Source of the DNA: Akkermansia sp. | GTDB taxonomy: Bacteria; Verrucomicrobiota; Verrucomicrobiia; Verrucomicrobiales; Akkermansiaceae | Length of the DNA: 57,246 nt | Direction of reading: 5' to 3' | NCBI RefSeq assembly: GCF_020860705.1 | Contig: NZ_JAJBTT010000042.1 | Location: 1-57,246 of the forward strand | In this document: in pieces, positions 9,066-16,767 of the stretch | Layout of the letters: each line of letters starts with the position of its first letter | Numbering within the stretch: the first letter of the stretch is position 1 | The notes under the pieces: model-generated | What the model was told of the DNA's origin: nothing | What the model saw: the letters and a program-made list of their open reading frames with translations, nothing else | Database searches by the model: none | Program-made: the position numbers and the translations under genes

Positions 9066-9809
9066 TTACAACAGGGAAGCGGCGCCCTTGTCCAGAAGGA
9101 ACTTGGCGTTCGGATGCTTCTGCAGGTAGGAGGCGGCCACGTCCACCGTCACAGGACCCTGGACAGCCTTCTTCACGATGGAAGCCTTCTTTTCACCCCA
9201 GGCCATCAGGGCCACTTCACGGGCGCCCATGATGGTGGCCACGCCCATGGTAATGGCCGTGGTGGGAACATTTTCAATGCCGCCGAATGCGGGAGCGGCG
9301 TCGGAACGGGTCAGTTCGTCCAGGTGCACCTGGCGGGTAATGGTGGTATCGTCGGAGCCGGGTTCGTTAAAACCGATATGGCCGGTGCGGCCGATGCCGA
9401 GAATCTGGAGGTCAATGCCGCCGCAGTCCTTGATCTTCTGTTCATAGGCGGCGCAGTGGGCGGCAATTTCATCACCCTTCACCGTGCCGGAGGGCAGATT
9501 GATGTTTTCCGGCTTCATGTCGATGTGGTTGAAAAGATTGGTGTGCATGAAGTACCAGTAGGATTCCGGATGGTCATGGTCCAGGCCGCTGTATTCGTCC
9601 AGATTGAAGGAGATGACGTTGGCAAAGGAAAGGCCTTCTTCCTTGTGCAGACGGACCAGTTCCGCATAAAAAGGCAGCGGAGTGGCGCCCGTGGCAAGGC
9701 CAAGAACCACGTTCCTGCCTTCGGCGGCGCGCGTACGGATCAACGCGGCAACTTCTCCTGCCAGTGATTTGGCAGCATCCTGGGGAGTTTCAAAAGTTTC
9801 TACTTTCAT
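9066..9809 (-). CDS. nagB: Glucosamine-6-phosphate deaminase
   Basis: This 247-aa enzyme converts glucosamine-6-phosphate to fructose-6-phosphate and ammonia, the last step of amino-sugar catabolism. Visible are the phosphate loop VLGLATGATPLPFY, FNLDEYSGLD with the catalytic Asp, and GIGRTGHIGFNEPGSDDTT with the ring-opening His and Glu. I chose the ATG at 9809 (MKVETFETPQ); the longer open frame upstream is not NagB-like. A TTGAAA-N16-TAAAAT promoter sits just upstream. Together with the GH20 hexosaminidase at 17.9-20.0 kb it fits use of N-acetylglucosamine from mucin glycans. Confidence 0.96.
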   Translation of the reverse strand: MKVETFETPQDAAKSLAGEVAALIRTRAAEGRNVVLGLATGATPLPFYAELVRLHKEEGLSFANVISFNLDEYSGLDHDHPESYWYFMHTNLFNHIDMKPENINLPSGTVKGDEIAAHCAAYEQKIKDCGGIDLQILGIGRTGHIGFNEPGSDDTTITRQVHLDELTRSDAAPAFGGIENVPTTAITMGVATIMGAREVALMAWGEKKASIVKKAVQGPVTVDVAASYLQKHPNAKFLLDKGAASLL

Positions 9810-9819
9810 AACGCGCCGC

Positions 9820-9847
9820 ATTTTACTTCGTTTCCGGGCATTTTCAA
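9820..9847 (-). promoter_or_regulatory. Predicted nagB promoter with a very short leader
   Basis: Minus-strand -35 TTGAAA (9842-9847), a 16-bp spacer and -10 TAAAAT (9820-9825). The start codon follows 10 nt after the -10, so the 5' leader would be only about 3 nt. Confidence 0.55.
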
Positions 9848-10111
9848 CCGAAATAGTCCCGGAATGATGCCTATGGACGCGCTTGTGCGGAAAATTCCCG
9901 GAAACGGCAGCCGCCACCCGTCCGCCAGCAGGAAAAAAATCCGGATCATCCGGAAGAGGGCGGCTCGTCCCCGGGAGCGTGATGCGAATGCAGGGATTTT
10001 TCAACCGCAGCCCGGCGCTCTTTAAAAAAGGCAGCCTGCCGCCCGCCTCCCGGAAGGCCGTCCGCATTACCCTTGAACTTTTCACCCTGATCATGTATTG
10101 CCTTTCCTGAC
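9848..10111. other. Gene-free divergent interval
   Basis: Between the nagB promoter and the methyltransferase start. I see no conserved motif. An open frame running on from nagB through this stretch is an N-terminal overextension. Confidence 0.4.
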
Positions 10112-11296
10112 ATGGCAGGTTTGATTATTTCTCCAAGAGCACGCATTTTTCAGGGGCATGACTGGGTTTACGGCACGGAAGTGCGCAAGGTCTTCGGCAA
10201 TCCGCAGCCGGGGGACGTAGTGGCGCTGAAAGACTTCAAGGACCGCTTTCTGGGGTCCGCCATGTTCAATCCCCATTCCCAGATCGTCGCCAGGCGCTTC
10301 TCCCGCCGCAAGCAGGAACTGGATGCGGACTTCTTTTTCCGGCGCATCAGCCAGGCGGTGGAGCTGCGCCGCCGGCAACTGCCGGAAGAAACGCTTACGC
10401 GCCTTGTCTGGAGCGAGTCTGACGGCCTGCCCGGCCTGATCATTGACCGTTATACGGATTACCTGGTCGTACAGACGCTGACCATCGCCATGGAGCGGCG
10501 CCTTCCCATTATCCTGAACGTTCTGGAAGAACTCCTCTCCCCCAGTGGAATAATCGTCCGGAATGATTCCCCCATGCTGGCGGCGGAGGGCATTGAACCT
10601 TCCGTCCGGGTGGCGCGCGGACAGGAACCGGAACCCTTTGCCGCACGCAGCGGCAACGTGCAGTTCATGATAGACCTCCAGACGGGGCAGAAGACCGGGC
10701 TGTACATGGACCAGCTGGACAATTACGCGGCCGTCGCGCGCTTTGCCCGCGGGCGCCGCGTGCTGGACTGCTTCTGCAACCAGGGCGGCTTTGCCCTGGC
10801 CTGCGCCCTGGCCGGAGCCGCCGAGGTAACGGCCGTGGACGTCTCCCAGGATGCCATGGACGCCGTGGCGCGCAACGCGCAGCTGAACGGCGTTTCCGTG
10901 CGGGGCGTTACGGATAACGCCTTTGACTTCCTGAAAAAGGAGGCGGCCCTCGTCCGGGACGGAGGGGAACACAAGTGGGACCTCATCATCCTTGACCCGC
11001 CCTCCTTCACCAGAAACAAAAAATCCGTGCATGACGCCATGCGCGGATACAAGGAAATCCACCTCCGCGCCATGAAGCTTCTGGCCCCGGGAGGCATTCT
11101 TTCCACCTTCTGCTGTTCCCACCACGCCGGAGCGGACCTGTTCAGGGAAAGCGTGCTGGACGCCGCCATAGACGCGCCCGCCACCCTGCGCCTGATACAG
11201 CAACACGGCCAGAGGGCGGACCATCCGGTTTTACTGAACATTCCAGAAACGGAATATCTTAAGGGCTTCACTTATGAACTGCTTCCGGGAAGATGA
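10112..11296 (+). CDS. RlmI-like SAM-dependent rRNA cytosine methyltransferase
   Basis: This 394-aa protein has an N-terminal PUA domain (about 1-75, ISPRARIFQGHDWVYGTEV), a linking beta region (DGLPGLIIDRYTDYLVVQT) and a C-terminal Rossmann methyltransferase (VLDCFCNQGGFALACALAGA with the SAM glycine loop; LIILDPPSFTRNK with the DPPSF motif; FCCSHH late catalytic motif). The architecture is that of RlmI (23S m5C1962) and relatives. A second homologue lies at 14.5-15.8 kb, so the target of each cannot be told apart here. No Shine-Dalgarno is evident. Confidence 0.9.
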   Translation: MAGLIISPRARIFQGHDWVYGTEVRKVFGNPQPGDVVALKDFKDRFLGSAMFNPHSQIVARRFSRRKQELDADFFFRRISQAVELRRRQLPEETLTRLVWSESDGLPGLIIDRYTDYLVVQTLTIAMERRLPIILNVLEELLSPSGIIVRNDSPMLAAEGIEPSVRVARGQEPEPFAARSGNVQFMIDLQTGQKTGLYMDQLDNYAAVARFARGRRVLDCFCNQGGFALACALAGAAEVTAVDVSQDAMDAVARNAQLNGVSVRGVTDNAFDFLKKEAALVRDGGEHKWDLIILDPPSFTRNKKSVHDAMRGYKEIHLRAMKLLAPGGILSTFCCSHHAGADLFRESVLDAAIDAPATLRLIQQHGQRADHPVLLNIPETEYLKGFTYELLPGR

Positions 11297-11395
11297 TTTC
11301 GTTGTAATAACAATATCATTTTCTCTGGACTGATATTGTAAAAAAAACGATGTTATTTTTCCTGAATAAAAACAATCGTTTTAATGAAAAAATAC

Positions 11396-11424
11396 TTGCT
11401 TATCCCTTTCCGCTGCCCTATATT
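11396..11424 (+). promoter_or_regulatory. Strong sigma70-type promoter of a small RNA
   Basis: -35 TTGCTT (11396-11401), a spacer of exactly 17 bp, and -10 TATATT (11419-11424). The predicted start is near 11431, at the first base of a structured segment. The AT-rich stretch at 11300-11395 could act as an UP-like element. Confidence 0.7.
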
Positions 11425-11430
11425 GCGTTT

Positions 11431-11538
11431 CGAGCAGGTGAGCGCTCGTTAAAAAAGCTCTCTGGATCTTAACGGATCCAGTTTCATAGGGTAGTTGGGG
11501 CGCCCCGGTCGTTTTACGGCCGGGGCGACTTTCTTTTT
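11431..11538 (+). ncRNA. Candidate structured small RNA or leader (pseudoknot, hairpin, terminator)
   Basis: About 108 nt bounded by a strong promoter and a terminator, with no credible open frame. The 5' end can form an H-type pseudoknot: 431-435 (CGAGC) pairs with 444-448 (GCTCG), and 440-443 (GAGC) with 457-460 (GCTC), with an A-rich loop TTAAAAAA between (numbers are 11,000 plus). A second hairpin pairs 11462-11468 with 11475-11481. An 11-bp GC-rich hairpin (11501-11511 with 11517-11527) and TTTCTTTTT end it. It resembles metabolite-binding pseudoknot leaders in outline but matches no class I can name. The KH gene starts 79 nt after the end, so it may be a cis-acting attenuator or a free sRNA. 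Confidence 0.6.
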
Positions 11539-11539
11539 C
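11501..11539 (+). terminator. Intrinsic terminator of the small RNA
   Basis: An 11-bp GC-rich stem with one G-U pair and a five-base loop, followed by ACTTTCTTTTTC. Partial readthrough into the KH-domain gene is possible because the T-run is interrupted. Confidence 0.75.
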
Positions 11540-11590
11540 GGGGAATGTCTGGAATTGTATCTTTCCAATCAGGAGGTTTTATAGTAGGGT

Positions 11591-11632
11591 ATGGGAAATA
11601 ACCCACATTTCCCTTCATGCATCCTGCCGTAG
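11591..11632 (+). CDS. Possible 13-aa leader peptide overlapping the KH gene
   Basis: The only strong Shine-Dalgarno in the region (AGGAGG, 11571-11576) stands 14 nt before an ATG at 11591 that opens a 13-codon frame (MGNNPHFPSCILP). This frame overlaps the KH-gene start at 11617 in another frame. The KH ATG itself has no ribosome binding site, so it may be translated by coupling. Speculative. Confidence 0.25.
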   Translation: MGNNPHFPSCILP

Positions 11633-11898
11633 AACAAATCCGCCAGTACCTGCAATTGATCGCCCTGCAATTCGTGCAACACCCGGAACAGGCGGAATTG
11701 CGCGTTGCGGAGTCCCCGCAGGGAGACGCCGTCCGCTTCCGCCTGATTCTGGAAAAAACGGACGTGGCCCGCATCATCGGCCGCAACGGAATGACGGCTT
11801 CCGCCATCCGCTCCCTGGCGAAGGCGGCCGGGGAAAAGCACGGCATCAAGGTCATCGTGCACATGCTTTCCCATGAAGAAGCGGCGGAACAGCCGTAA
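11617..11898 (+). CDS. KH-domain RNA-binding protein (KhpA-like)
   Basis: This 93-aa protein is essentially one KH domain. It carries the nucleic-acid-binding GxxG loop as IIGRNGMTASAIRSL and the helix after it, at about residues 49-65. KhpA-type proteins are small global RNA-binding proteins, usually next to rpsP; here that neighbour is absent. An upstream in-frame stop limits the start to 11617. A structured RNA with its own promoter lies in front of it, so autogenous control is worth considering. Confidence 0.85.
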   Translation: MHPAVEQIRQYLQLIALQFVQHPEQAELRVAESPQGDAVRFRLILEKTDVARIIGRNGMTASAIRSLAKAAGEKHGIKVIVHMLSHEEAAEQP

Positions 11899-11914
11899 AC
11901 GCCCCCTTTCCCGC

Positions 11915-14383
11915 CTATAATTCCACATCCAGCACCAGGGCCAGCAAATTGAACGGTTCCGGACTTTCCGCGCGGAGGGCAAAGGAGGACTGCTCATCCA
12001 TGCCGTAATTGTGGATCATCCGCACGTAACCGGAATAAGGCTCCTCCACGCCATACCTGCCGGGCTGGAAGTCCCTCCACGCATCCGGGTGCCCCGTTCC
12101 GTAGCGGAACTTCAGGGAGCTTTCGTGAAGGAGGGCCCGGGCTCCAAGCTGTTTTTTAAACCTCCCCAGCGTCTCAAGCGTTTCCAGCGGCAGGGTTCTT
12201 ACCTCCGCCGGGGCGGGCAGTCCCACAGACACGCGTTCCCCGTCCCTCCTTCCCGGGCAGGCCCCCCTTCCCTCCCGGTCAATGCTGACAGGCGTGCACA
12301 TGCCATTCCCATCCACTAGGAGAGCCTCACACCCAGCCAGATGGCCCAGCCCGGACAGAGCCTCCCCTTGCACAACTGTCTCCGTGCAGGCGTCCATGCA
12401 GGCATTGCCGTCCGCCAGGCGTTCCACGGTGATGCAGGATTGCTCCCCTTCCCCGCGCGCCACCGCAAACCACACTTCCTCATCCGGCGTGTCACGGGAA
12501 CCCCGCAGGGACGCCACGGATAAAATGCGGCCATGCTCCAGACGGTGGGCATGCCACGCCACCACGTTCTGTTCCTTGTTCAGCGTCATGCACACGGCAC
12601 TGCCGTCCCCCAGCACGCACCAGACATGGAAGGCCGTGCTTCTCTGAACCGTCCAGTCCACAATCCCTGACGTGAGCAAATGATCGGACAGGAGGCTGAC
12701 GTCACGCGTCAGGAACCCGTCCGCCTCCAGGGAATAGAACAATTCCCGCACCTTCATGCTCCCCTGCTGCACGAAAAGAAGGCTGTTTTCCACCGTCAGG
12801 GCGTCCAGGGAGGCGGACCCCACTCCGGAATGGCGCTCAAACTCCGCATTGGTTGCATTCATTCCTTCCTGGCCGGAGGAGCCCAGCCGCCATTCCCCCT
12901 CGCTGGTTCCTATCATCAGCCCGCGGAGGGAGGAAATCCAGGAGATACTGTTCTGCTGGGAGGCCGCCATGGTCAGGATCATGGGGGAATCCGACGGAAT
13001 GCCGGGCGTAAACGCGGAGAAATCATCCACTCTGCTGGCCCATAGCGTCTGGGGCTGCCCCGGAGTGCCGCCGAACCACAGGCGCCCCTGATGGAATTCC
13101 ACCGTGCACGGATACCCGTTCCTGACGCCGAACGCGCCGAAGGACCAGTCATTGGTCTCGCAGTCGCTCAGCCCGTAATAGGACAGGTGAAGGGCGTTCG
13201 CGAGATAAACGCTGCGGGGAGAAACGTATTCCTCCACCACCATTTCATGGTTGAAGGAACCCGCCGAGGCGCGGAACACGGGCTTTCCCGTGGAGCTGCC
13301 ATTCTTGTACGCCATCAGGCGGATTTTGTAATAGGACATTTCCTCTTCATTGCCGCTCAGGGCGAAGTTGTTCCGGAACCCTTCCCTCTGCTGGAAACTC
13401 TTCACGGAATGCCATACCAGGGAAGGCTGGTTGGGAAGGTAGTTGGACCCGTCCGGATACCCCCGGCACACTTCCCACTCCGCATCCCAGTTACCCGTCG
13501 TTTCCAGCGTCCACGCGCCGCGGACATAAACGCGGGCGCTGGCATCGGAGCCCTTTTCAAAAAAGGCCGTGTACCGCTCCGGACGGTTCACTCCCGCCTG
13601 GTAGTCGTCCTTCCTGCTGAAATCACGGATGCAGGTATAGGTCTGGCGCCAGCCGTCCTCCCTGTCCATGGAAAACGTCTCTCCCTTGTAAAGATCCCGG
13701 TCCAGGTTCGTCAGATGGTAAAAAGGCATCTGGGTTCCTTCCACGACGGCCTCTCCGTACTTCCTGGTGACGCACAGGAACTCCTTTCCCTCCATTTCCG
13801 GCGTAAAAACATCCTCGTCCGTACTTGCCAGCAACCTGTTGACGTTCCCTTCCCGCATGACCCGGCATTCCAGCCTCACATCATTGAACAGGGAGCTTTC
13901 ATAAGGCATACCGGAAAACTCCAGCGCCTCCAGCCGCCAATCGTCATCCGCATGGCGAGCAAGCGTCATGGGCGGGGTGGCAGGCTCCACGCAGTAAATC
14001 ACATCATTCAGCTGCTGCAGCCGGAGATTCCTCACCTGTTCATCCGTCTTCCATGGGGTGGACGTTTCCAGCACGCCGCCCTCCGCATCCGGCAGGGGCG
14101 CGCCATCCTTGAAATAACGGATGTAGCCGCGCCCCACTTCCAGCATGAACTGGACGCCTGTAGAATATTTGAAGGAGACCAGCCTCACGGCCCCCTCCGT
14201 GCATCCCGCACGGGCCACCAGGCGCGTTCCCGGCCTGCGCCGGAGGCCGCCGAAGGGGCTGACCAGAAAATTCATCAACCGGGAAGCGCCGCGGGACACA
14301 GGGTCCAGGTCGGCGCGGCCGGCCAGCCACGGGGTCAGTTCCCCGGCTGTGAAACTAAGCCGCTGTAATACTTGTTTTGCCAT
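11915..14383 (-). CDS. Isolated podovirus-type tail/stabilisation protein
   Basis: This 822-aa protein starts MAKQVLQRLSFTAGELTPWL (ATG at 14383). It then has a block 'SRLMNFLVSPFGGLRRRPGT' and later GRLWFGGTPGQPQTLWASRVDDF and RGLMIGTSEGEWRL. These are hallmarks of the large structural proteins of podoviruses and their prophages, described as tail tubular or stabilisation proteins. I infer homology from motif memory; no other phage gene is visible beside it. It is intact with no internal stop. Base use is like that of neighbours, so either an old domesticated phage gene or the last survivor of a lost prophage. Confidence 0.75.
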   Translation of the reverse strand: MAKQVLQRLSFTAGELTPWLAGRADLDPVSRGASRLMNFLVSPFGGLRRRPGTRLVARAGCTEGAVRLVSFKYSTGVQFMLEVGRGYIRYFKDGAPLPDAEGGVLETSTPWKTDEQVRNLRLQQLNDVIYCVEPATPPMTLARHADDDWRLEALEFSGMPYESSLFNDVRLECRVMREGNVNRLLASTDEDVFTPEMEGKEFLCVTRKYGEAVVEGTQMPFYHLTNLDRDLYKGETFSMDREDGWRQTYTCIRDFSRKDDYQAGVNRPERYTAFFEKGSDASARVYVRGAWTLETTGNWDAEWEVCRGYPDGSNYLPNQPSLVWHSVKSFQQREGFRNNFALSGNEEEMSYYKIRLMAYKNGSSTGKPVFRASAGSFNHEMVVEEYVSPRSVYLANALHLSYYGLSDCETNDWSFGAFGVRNGYPCTVEFHQGRLWFGGTPGQPQTLWASRVDDFSAFTPGIPSDSPMILTMAASQQNSISWISSLRGLMIGTSEGEWRLGSSGQEGMNATNAEFERHSGVGSASLDALTVENSLLFVQQGSMKVRELFYSLEADGFLTRDVSLLSDHLLTSGIVDWTVQRSTAFHVWCVLGDGSAVCMTLNKEQNVVAWHAHRLEHGRILSVASLRGSRDTPDEEVWFAVARGEGEQSCITVERLADGNACMDACTETVVQGEALSGLGHLAGCEALLVDGNGMCTPVSIDREGRGACPGRRDGERVSVGLPAPAEVRTLPLETLETLGRFKKQLGARALLHESSLKFRYGTGHPDAWRDFQPGRYGVEEPYSGYVRMIHNYGMDEQSSFALRAESPEPFNLLALVLDVEL

Positions 14384-14482
14384 ATTCCTCCCCACGAAAG
14401 CAGGGAGGAGGAAAACCCGTCAACACGCCGGAAAGGTTCTTCCAGCTTTTTTCAGATGCGTTCCGCACGCCGCGCAACCCGG

Positions 14483-15784
14483 TTACAGGGCAATCGCCCA
14501 GAGAACCTTCAGATAGCGGCCCTCCGGATACGTGCTCAGGAAGGGGTGGTCCCAGCCGGGGCCGGTCATGGCCATGATCTGGAGCTTGCGCCCCTGGCGC
14601 TGGGCCGCCTTGATGACGGTCTGCTCAAACTCCGAAGGAGAGAGCAACCCGGAACAGGAACAGGTGACGAACAGGCCGCCGGGCCGCACGCATTGCAGCC
14701 CCAGCATGTTGAGGTCATGGTACTTCTTGATGCCCTCCTCATAACCGTCCCTGCCGATGATGAATTTGGGAGGGTCCAGCAGCACGGCGTCAAACAGGCG
14801 GCCGTTGCGCACCATCTGGCGCGCGTAAACAAAAGCGTCCGCATGCACGAACTCAATGCGCTGCTGGTTGATGTTCCCGTTCCTTTTCGCCATGGCGATG
14901 GCTTTCTCGTCCAGATCCACGCCCGTGACTTCCGCTGCCCCTCCCAGCATTTTGGCGGCAATGGAAAAACCGCCGCTGTAACAGCACAGGTCCAGCACCG
15001 TCGCCCCCTTCACCAGGGAGGCGAACTTGAGGCGGTTATCCCGCTGGTCGCAGAAAAAGCCCGTCTTGTGCCCCTGGGCAAAGTCCACTTCGTAAGTGAT
15101 GCCATTCTCCACAATCTTCACCAGCCTGACGGGGGCCGGGGATTCCGGGGCGTCCTCCGCACGGATGCCCTCCATGCGCGCAATGCCTTCATCCACCTGC
15201 ACCACATGGCGTTTTGTGCCGCACAGGCGGTGCAACAGGGGGAGCCAGCGGTCCAGCCGCTGCCAGACGGCCAGCGTGCTTACCTCCAGGCTCAGTACAT
15301 CCGCATAACGGTCCACAACCAGGCCGCCCAGGCCGTCGGAATCACCGTGCAGCACACGGTATGCGTTGGTGGTCTCATCCAGGCGGAGAATCTCCCGGCG
15401 CAGCTTGACGGCGCGTTCCAGAGCGGCGTCCAGGTCCCGTTCGGAAAAAGCATCCTTCCCGTGGTACACCATGCGCAGGGGTGTGCGGCTCGCCTCATTC
15501 CAGAAACCGGCGCCGAATAGTTCCCCGTTCTTGTCATAGACGTGCACCAGGCTTCCCGGCGCAATTTCCCCGCTGACGGAGCCGAGCATGCGCGGGAACA
15601 CGGCCGGATTATACGTAAAATACTTCAGCTCCACCCACGGCGCGAGCCATTGTCCGCTGCCCTCCGGGGACTTGTTGACAAACAGGTTCTTTTTGGGAGA
15701 CGTGCGCGGACGCGCCGTCTGGGAGCGCCGGTCCCGGTAGGAGGGCTTGGGACGGGAATCACGGGAATTGCGGAAATCGTTCAT
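14483..15784 (-). CDS. RlmI-like SAM-dependent rRNA methyltransferase, second copy
   Basis: This 433-aa protein has a basic, disordered N-terminus (about 1-50, many Arg/Ser/Pro), a PUA domain (about 55-130) and a Rossmann methyltransferase: VLDLCCYSGGFSIAAKMLGGA, then LLDPPKFIIGRDGYEEGI and CSCSGLLSPSEF with the late catalytic Cys. The family makes m5C in 23S rRNA (RlmI type). It differs clearly from the copy at 10.1 kb, so this is old paralogy rather than a recent duplication. Its ATG overlaps the stop of the upstream RmlD-like gene by 4 nt (ATGA), indicating one transcript. Confidence 0.88.
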   Translation of the reverse strand: MNDFRNSRDSRPKPSYRDRRSQTARPRTSPKKNLFVNKSPEGSGQWLAPWVELKYFTYNPAVFPRMLGSVSGEIAPGSLVHVYDKNGELFGAGFWNEASRTPLRMVYHGKDAFSERDLDAALERAVKLRREILRLDETTNAYRVLHGDSDGLGGLVVDRYADVLSLEVSTLAVWQRLDRWLPLLHRLCGTKRHVVQVDEGIARMEGIRAEDAPESPAPVRLVKIVENGITYEVDFAQGHKTGFFCDQRDNRLKFASLVKGATVLDLCCYSGGFSIAAKMLGGAAEVTGVDLDEKAIAMAKRNGNINQQRIEFVHADAFVYARQMVRNGRLFDAVLLDPPKFIIGRDGYEEGIKKYHDLNMLGLQCVRPGGLFVTCSCSGLLSPSEFEQTVIKAAQRQGRKLQIMAMTGPGWDHPFLSTYPEGRYLKVLWAIAL

Positions 15785-16686
15785 GAAATGCAGGAGCGGA
15801 ATGTTGGATCTGAAGCATAGTGCGCTACGGCCAGGTCAATGGCCTCTTCATACGTCCTCACAGGCCGTTTCATCAGGGAAGCGAGCCGTTCGCAGGACAT
15901 GGCGGTATGCCTGGGCCGAGCATCCCTGAAACCGGACTGTTCGTCGAGCTTTTGTTCCGCCACAGGCGGCAAAGAAGGCAGCAGTCCGTGCCTTGCCGCG
16001 CTTTTCAGGACTGCCACGGCATACCCGTGCCAAGAGACGGGTTCCCCGGACTGGCACAGGTGCAGCACTCCGGACGCATCACTTTCATAAGCCAGGAAAC
16101 GGAGCCACCCGCACAAATCCTCCACCCACGTGGGCATGGACCACTTGTCCGCCACGGCAGAGAGAGGTTCCCCGTTCACCGCCTTCCGCAGCACCATCTC
16201 CGGGAAGGAAGGCCGCGCCGGATTGCCGAACACCCAGGAAACGCGGGCCACCAGCGCCTCGGGCATCTCCTCCCGCACTCGGAGCTCCGCTTCCAGCTTG
16301 GATTCCCCGTACACATTGGCGGGGCGGCACTTCCCCGCCTCCGTCTTCAGGCCGCCCCTCCTGCCGTCCAGCACGTAGTCTGTGCTCAAATGGATCAGGC
16401 GCATGCCCTCCATGCGGCAGATGCGGGCCATCATCTCCGGAGCCATGGCATTCACGCGGTGGGCCGTCTCCGGATCATCCAGGCAGGCTTCCAGTCCGCT
16501 CACGGCCGCGCAATTGATCACATGGGTAGCGCCGGAAGAAAGCAGCACGCGTTTCAAAGCGCTTAAATCCCTTAAATCACAGGCATCCCGTCCGCAATCT
16601 ACCACGTCCATGCCTTCTTCCCGCAGATGCGCCGCCAGGCGGCTCCCCACCCGGCCGCATGCCCCGAACACCAATGTTCTGTACAT
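15781..16686 (-). CDS. RmlD-like NAD(P)-dependent sugar-nucleotide reductase (extended SDR)
   Basis: This 301-aa protein opens with the Rossmann motif LVFGACGRVGSRLAAHL and contains HVINCAAVSGLEACLDDPE, LIHLSTDYVLDG and YGESKLEAE (the Tyr-x-x-x-Lys pair). These are features of dTDP-4-dehydrorhamnose reductases (RmlD/RfbD). No other rhamnose genes are nearby, so the nucleotide sugar is uncertain; a methionine adenosyltransferase beta-like role is another possibility for orphan members. I chose the ATG at 16686 because the Rossmann strand begins right after it. It overlaps the methyltransferase gene downstream. Confidence 0.85.
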   Translation of the reverse strand: MYRTLVFGACGRVGSRLAAHLREEGMDVVDCGRDACDLRDLSALKRVLLSSGATHVINCAAVSGLEACLDDPETAHRVNAMAPEMMARICRMEGMRLIHLSTDYVLDGRRGGLKTEAGKCRPANVYGESKLEAELRVREEMPEALVARVSWVFGNPARPSFPEMVLRKAVNGEPLSAVADKWSMPTWVEDLCGWLRFLAYESDASGVLHLCQSGEPVSWHGYAVAVLKSAARHGLLPSLPPVAEQKLDEQSGFRDARPRHTAMSCERLASLMKRPVRTYEEAIDLAVAHYASDPTFRSCIS

Positions 16687-16767
16687 GACGCAGAGCTTAT
16701 CCATTCCCCCTCCAAAATCCAATGAAAACCTTTTTTCATCGTGACAAAAGATGGAAAGGTTGTTTGA

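Noticed and set aside
9810..10094. N-terminal extension of NagB by 95 residues
   Set aside because: The extension has no family counterpart, and a promoter-like sequence lies within it; the family start is at 9809.
11431..11460. A preQ1-I riboswitch
   Set aside because: The pseudoknot outline is similar, but the loop between the stems and the conserved C/A core are missing, and no queuosine gene follows.
11440..11481. Programmed -1 frameshift signal (AGGTGA, AAAAAAG, hairpin) as in dnaX
   Set aside because: The spacing is tempting, but no open frame runs through it: a stop follows in the reading frames with any possible start.
13091..14368. A 425-codon plus-strand frame opposite the phage tail gene
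   Set aside because: Arg/His/Gln-rich antisense shadow; the minus-strand frame has clear phage motifs.
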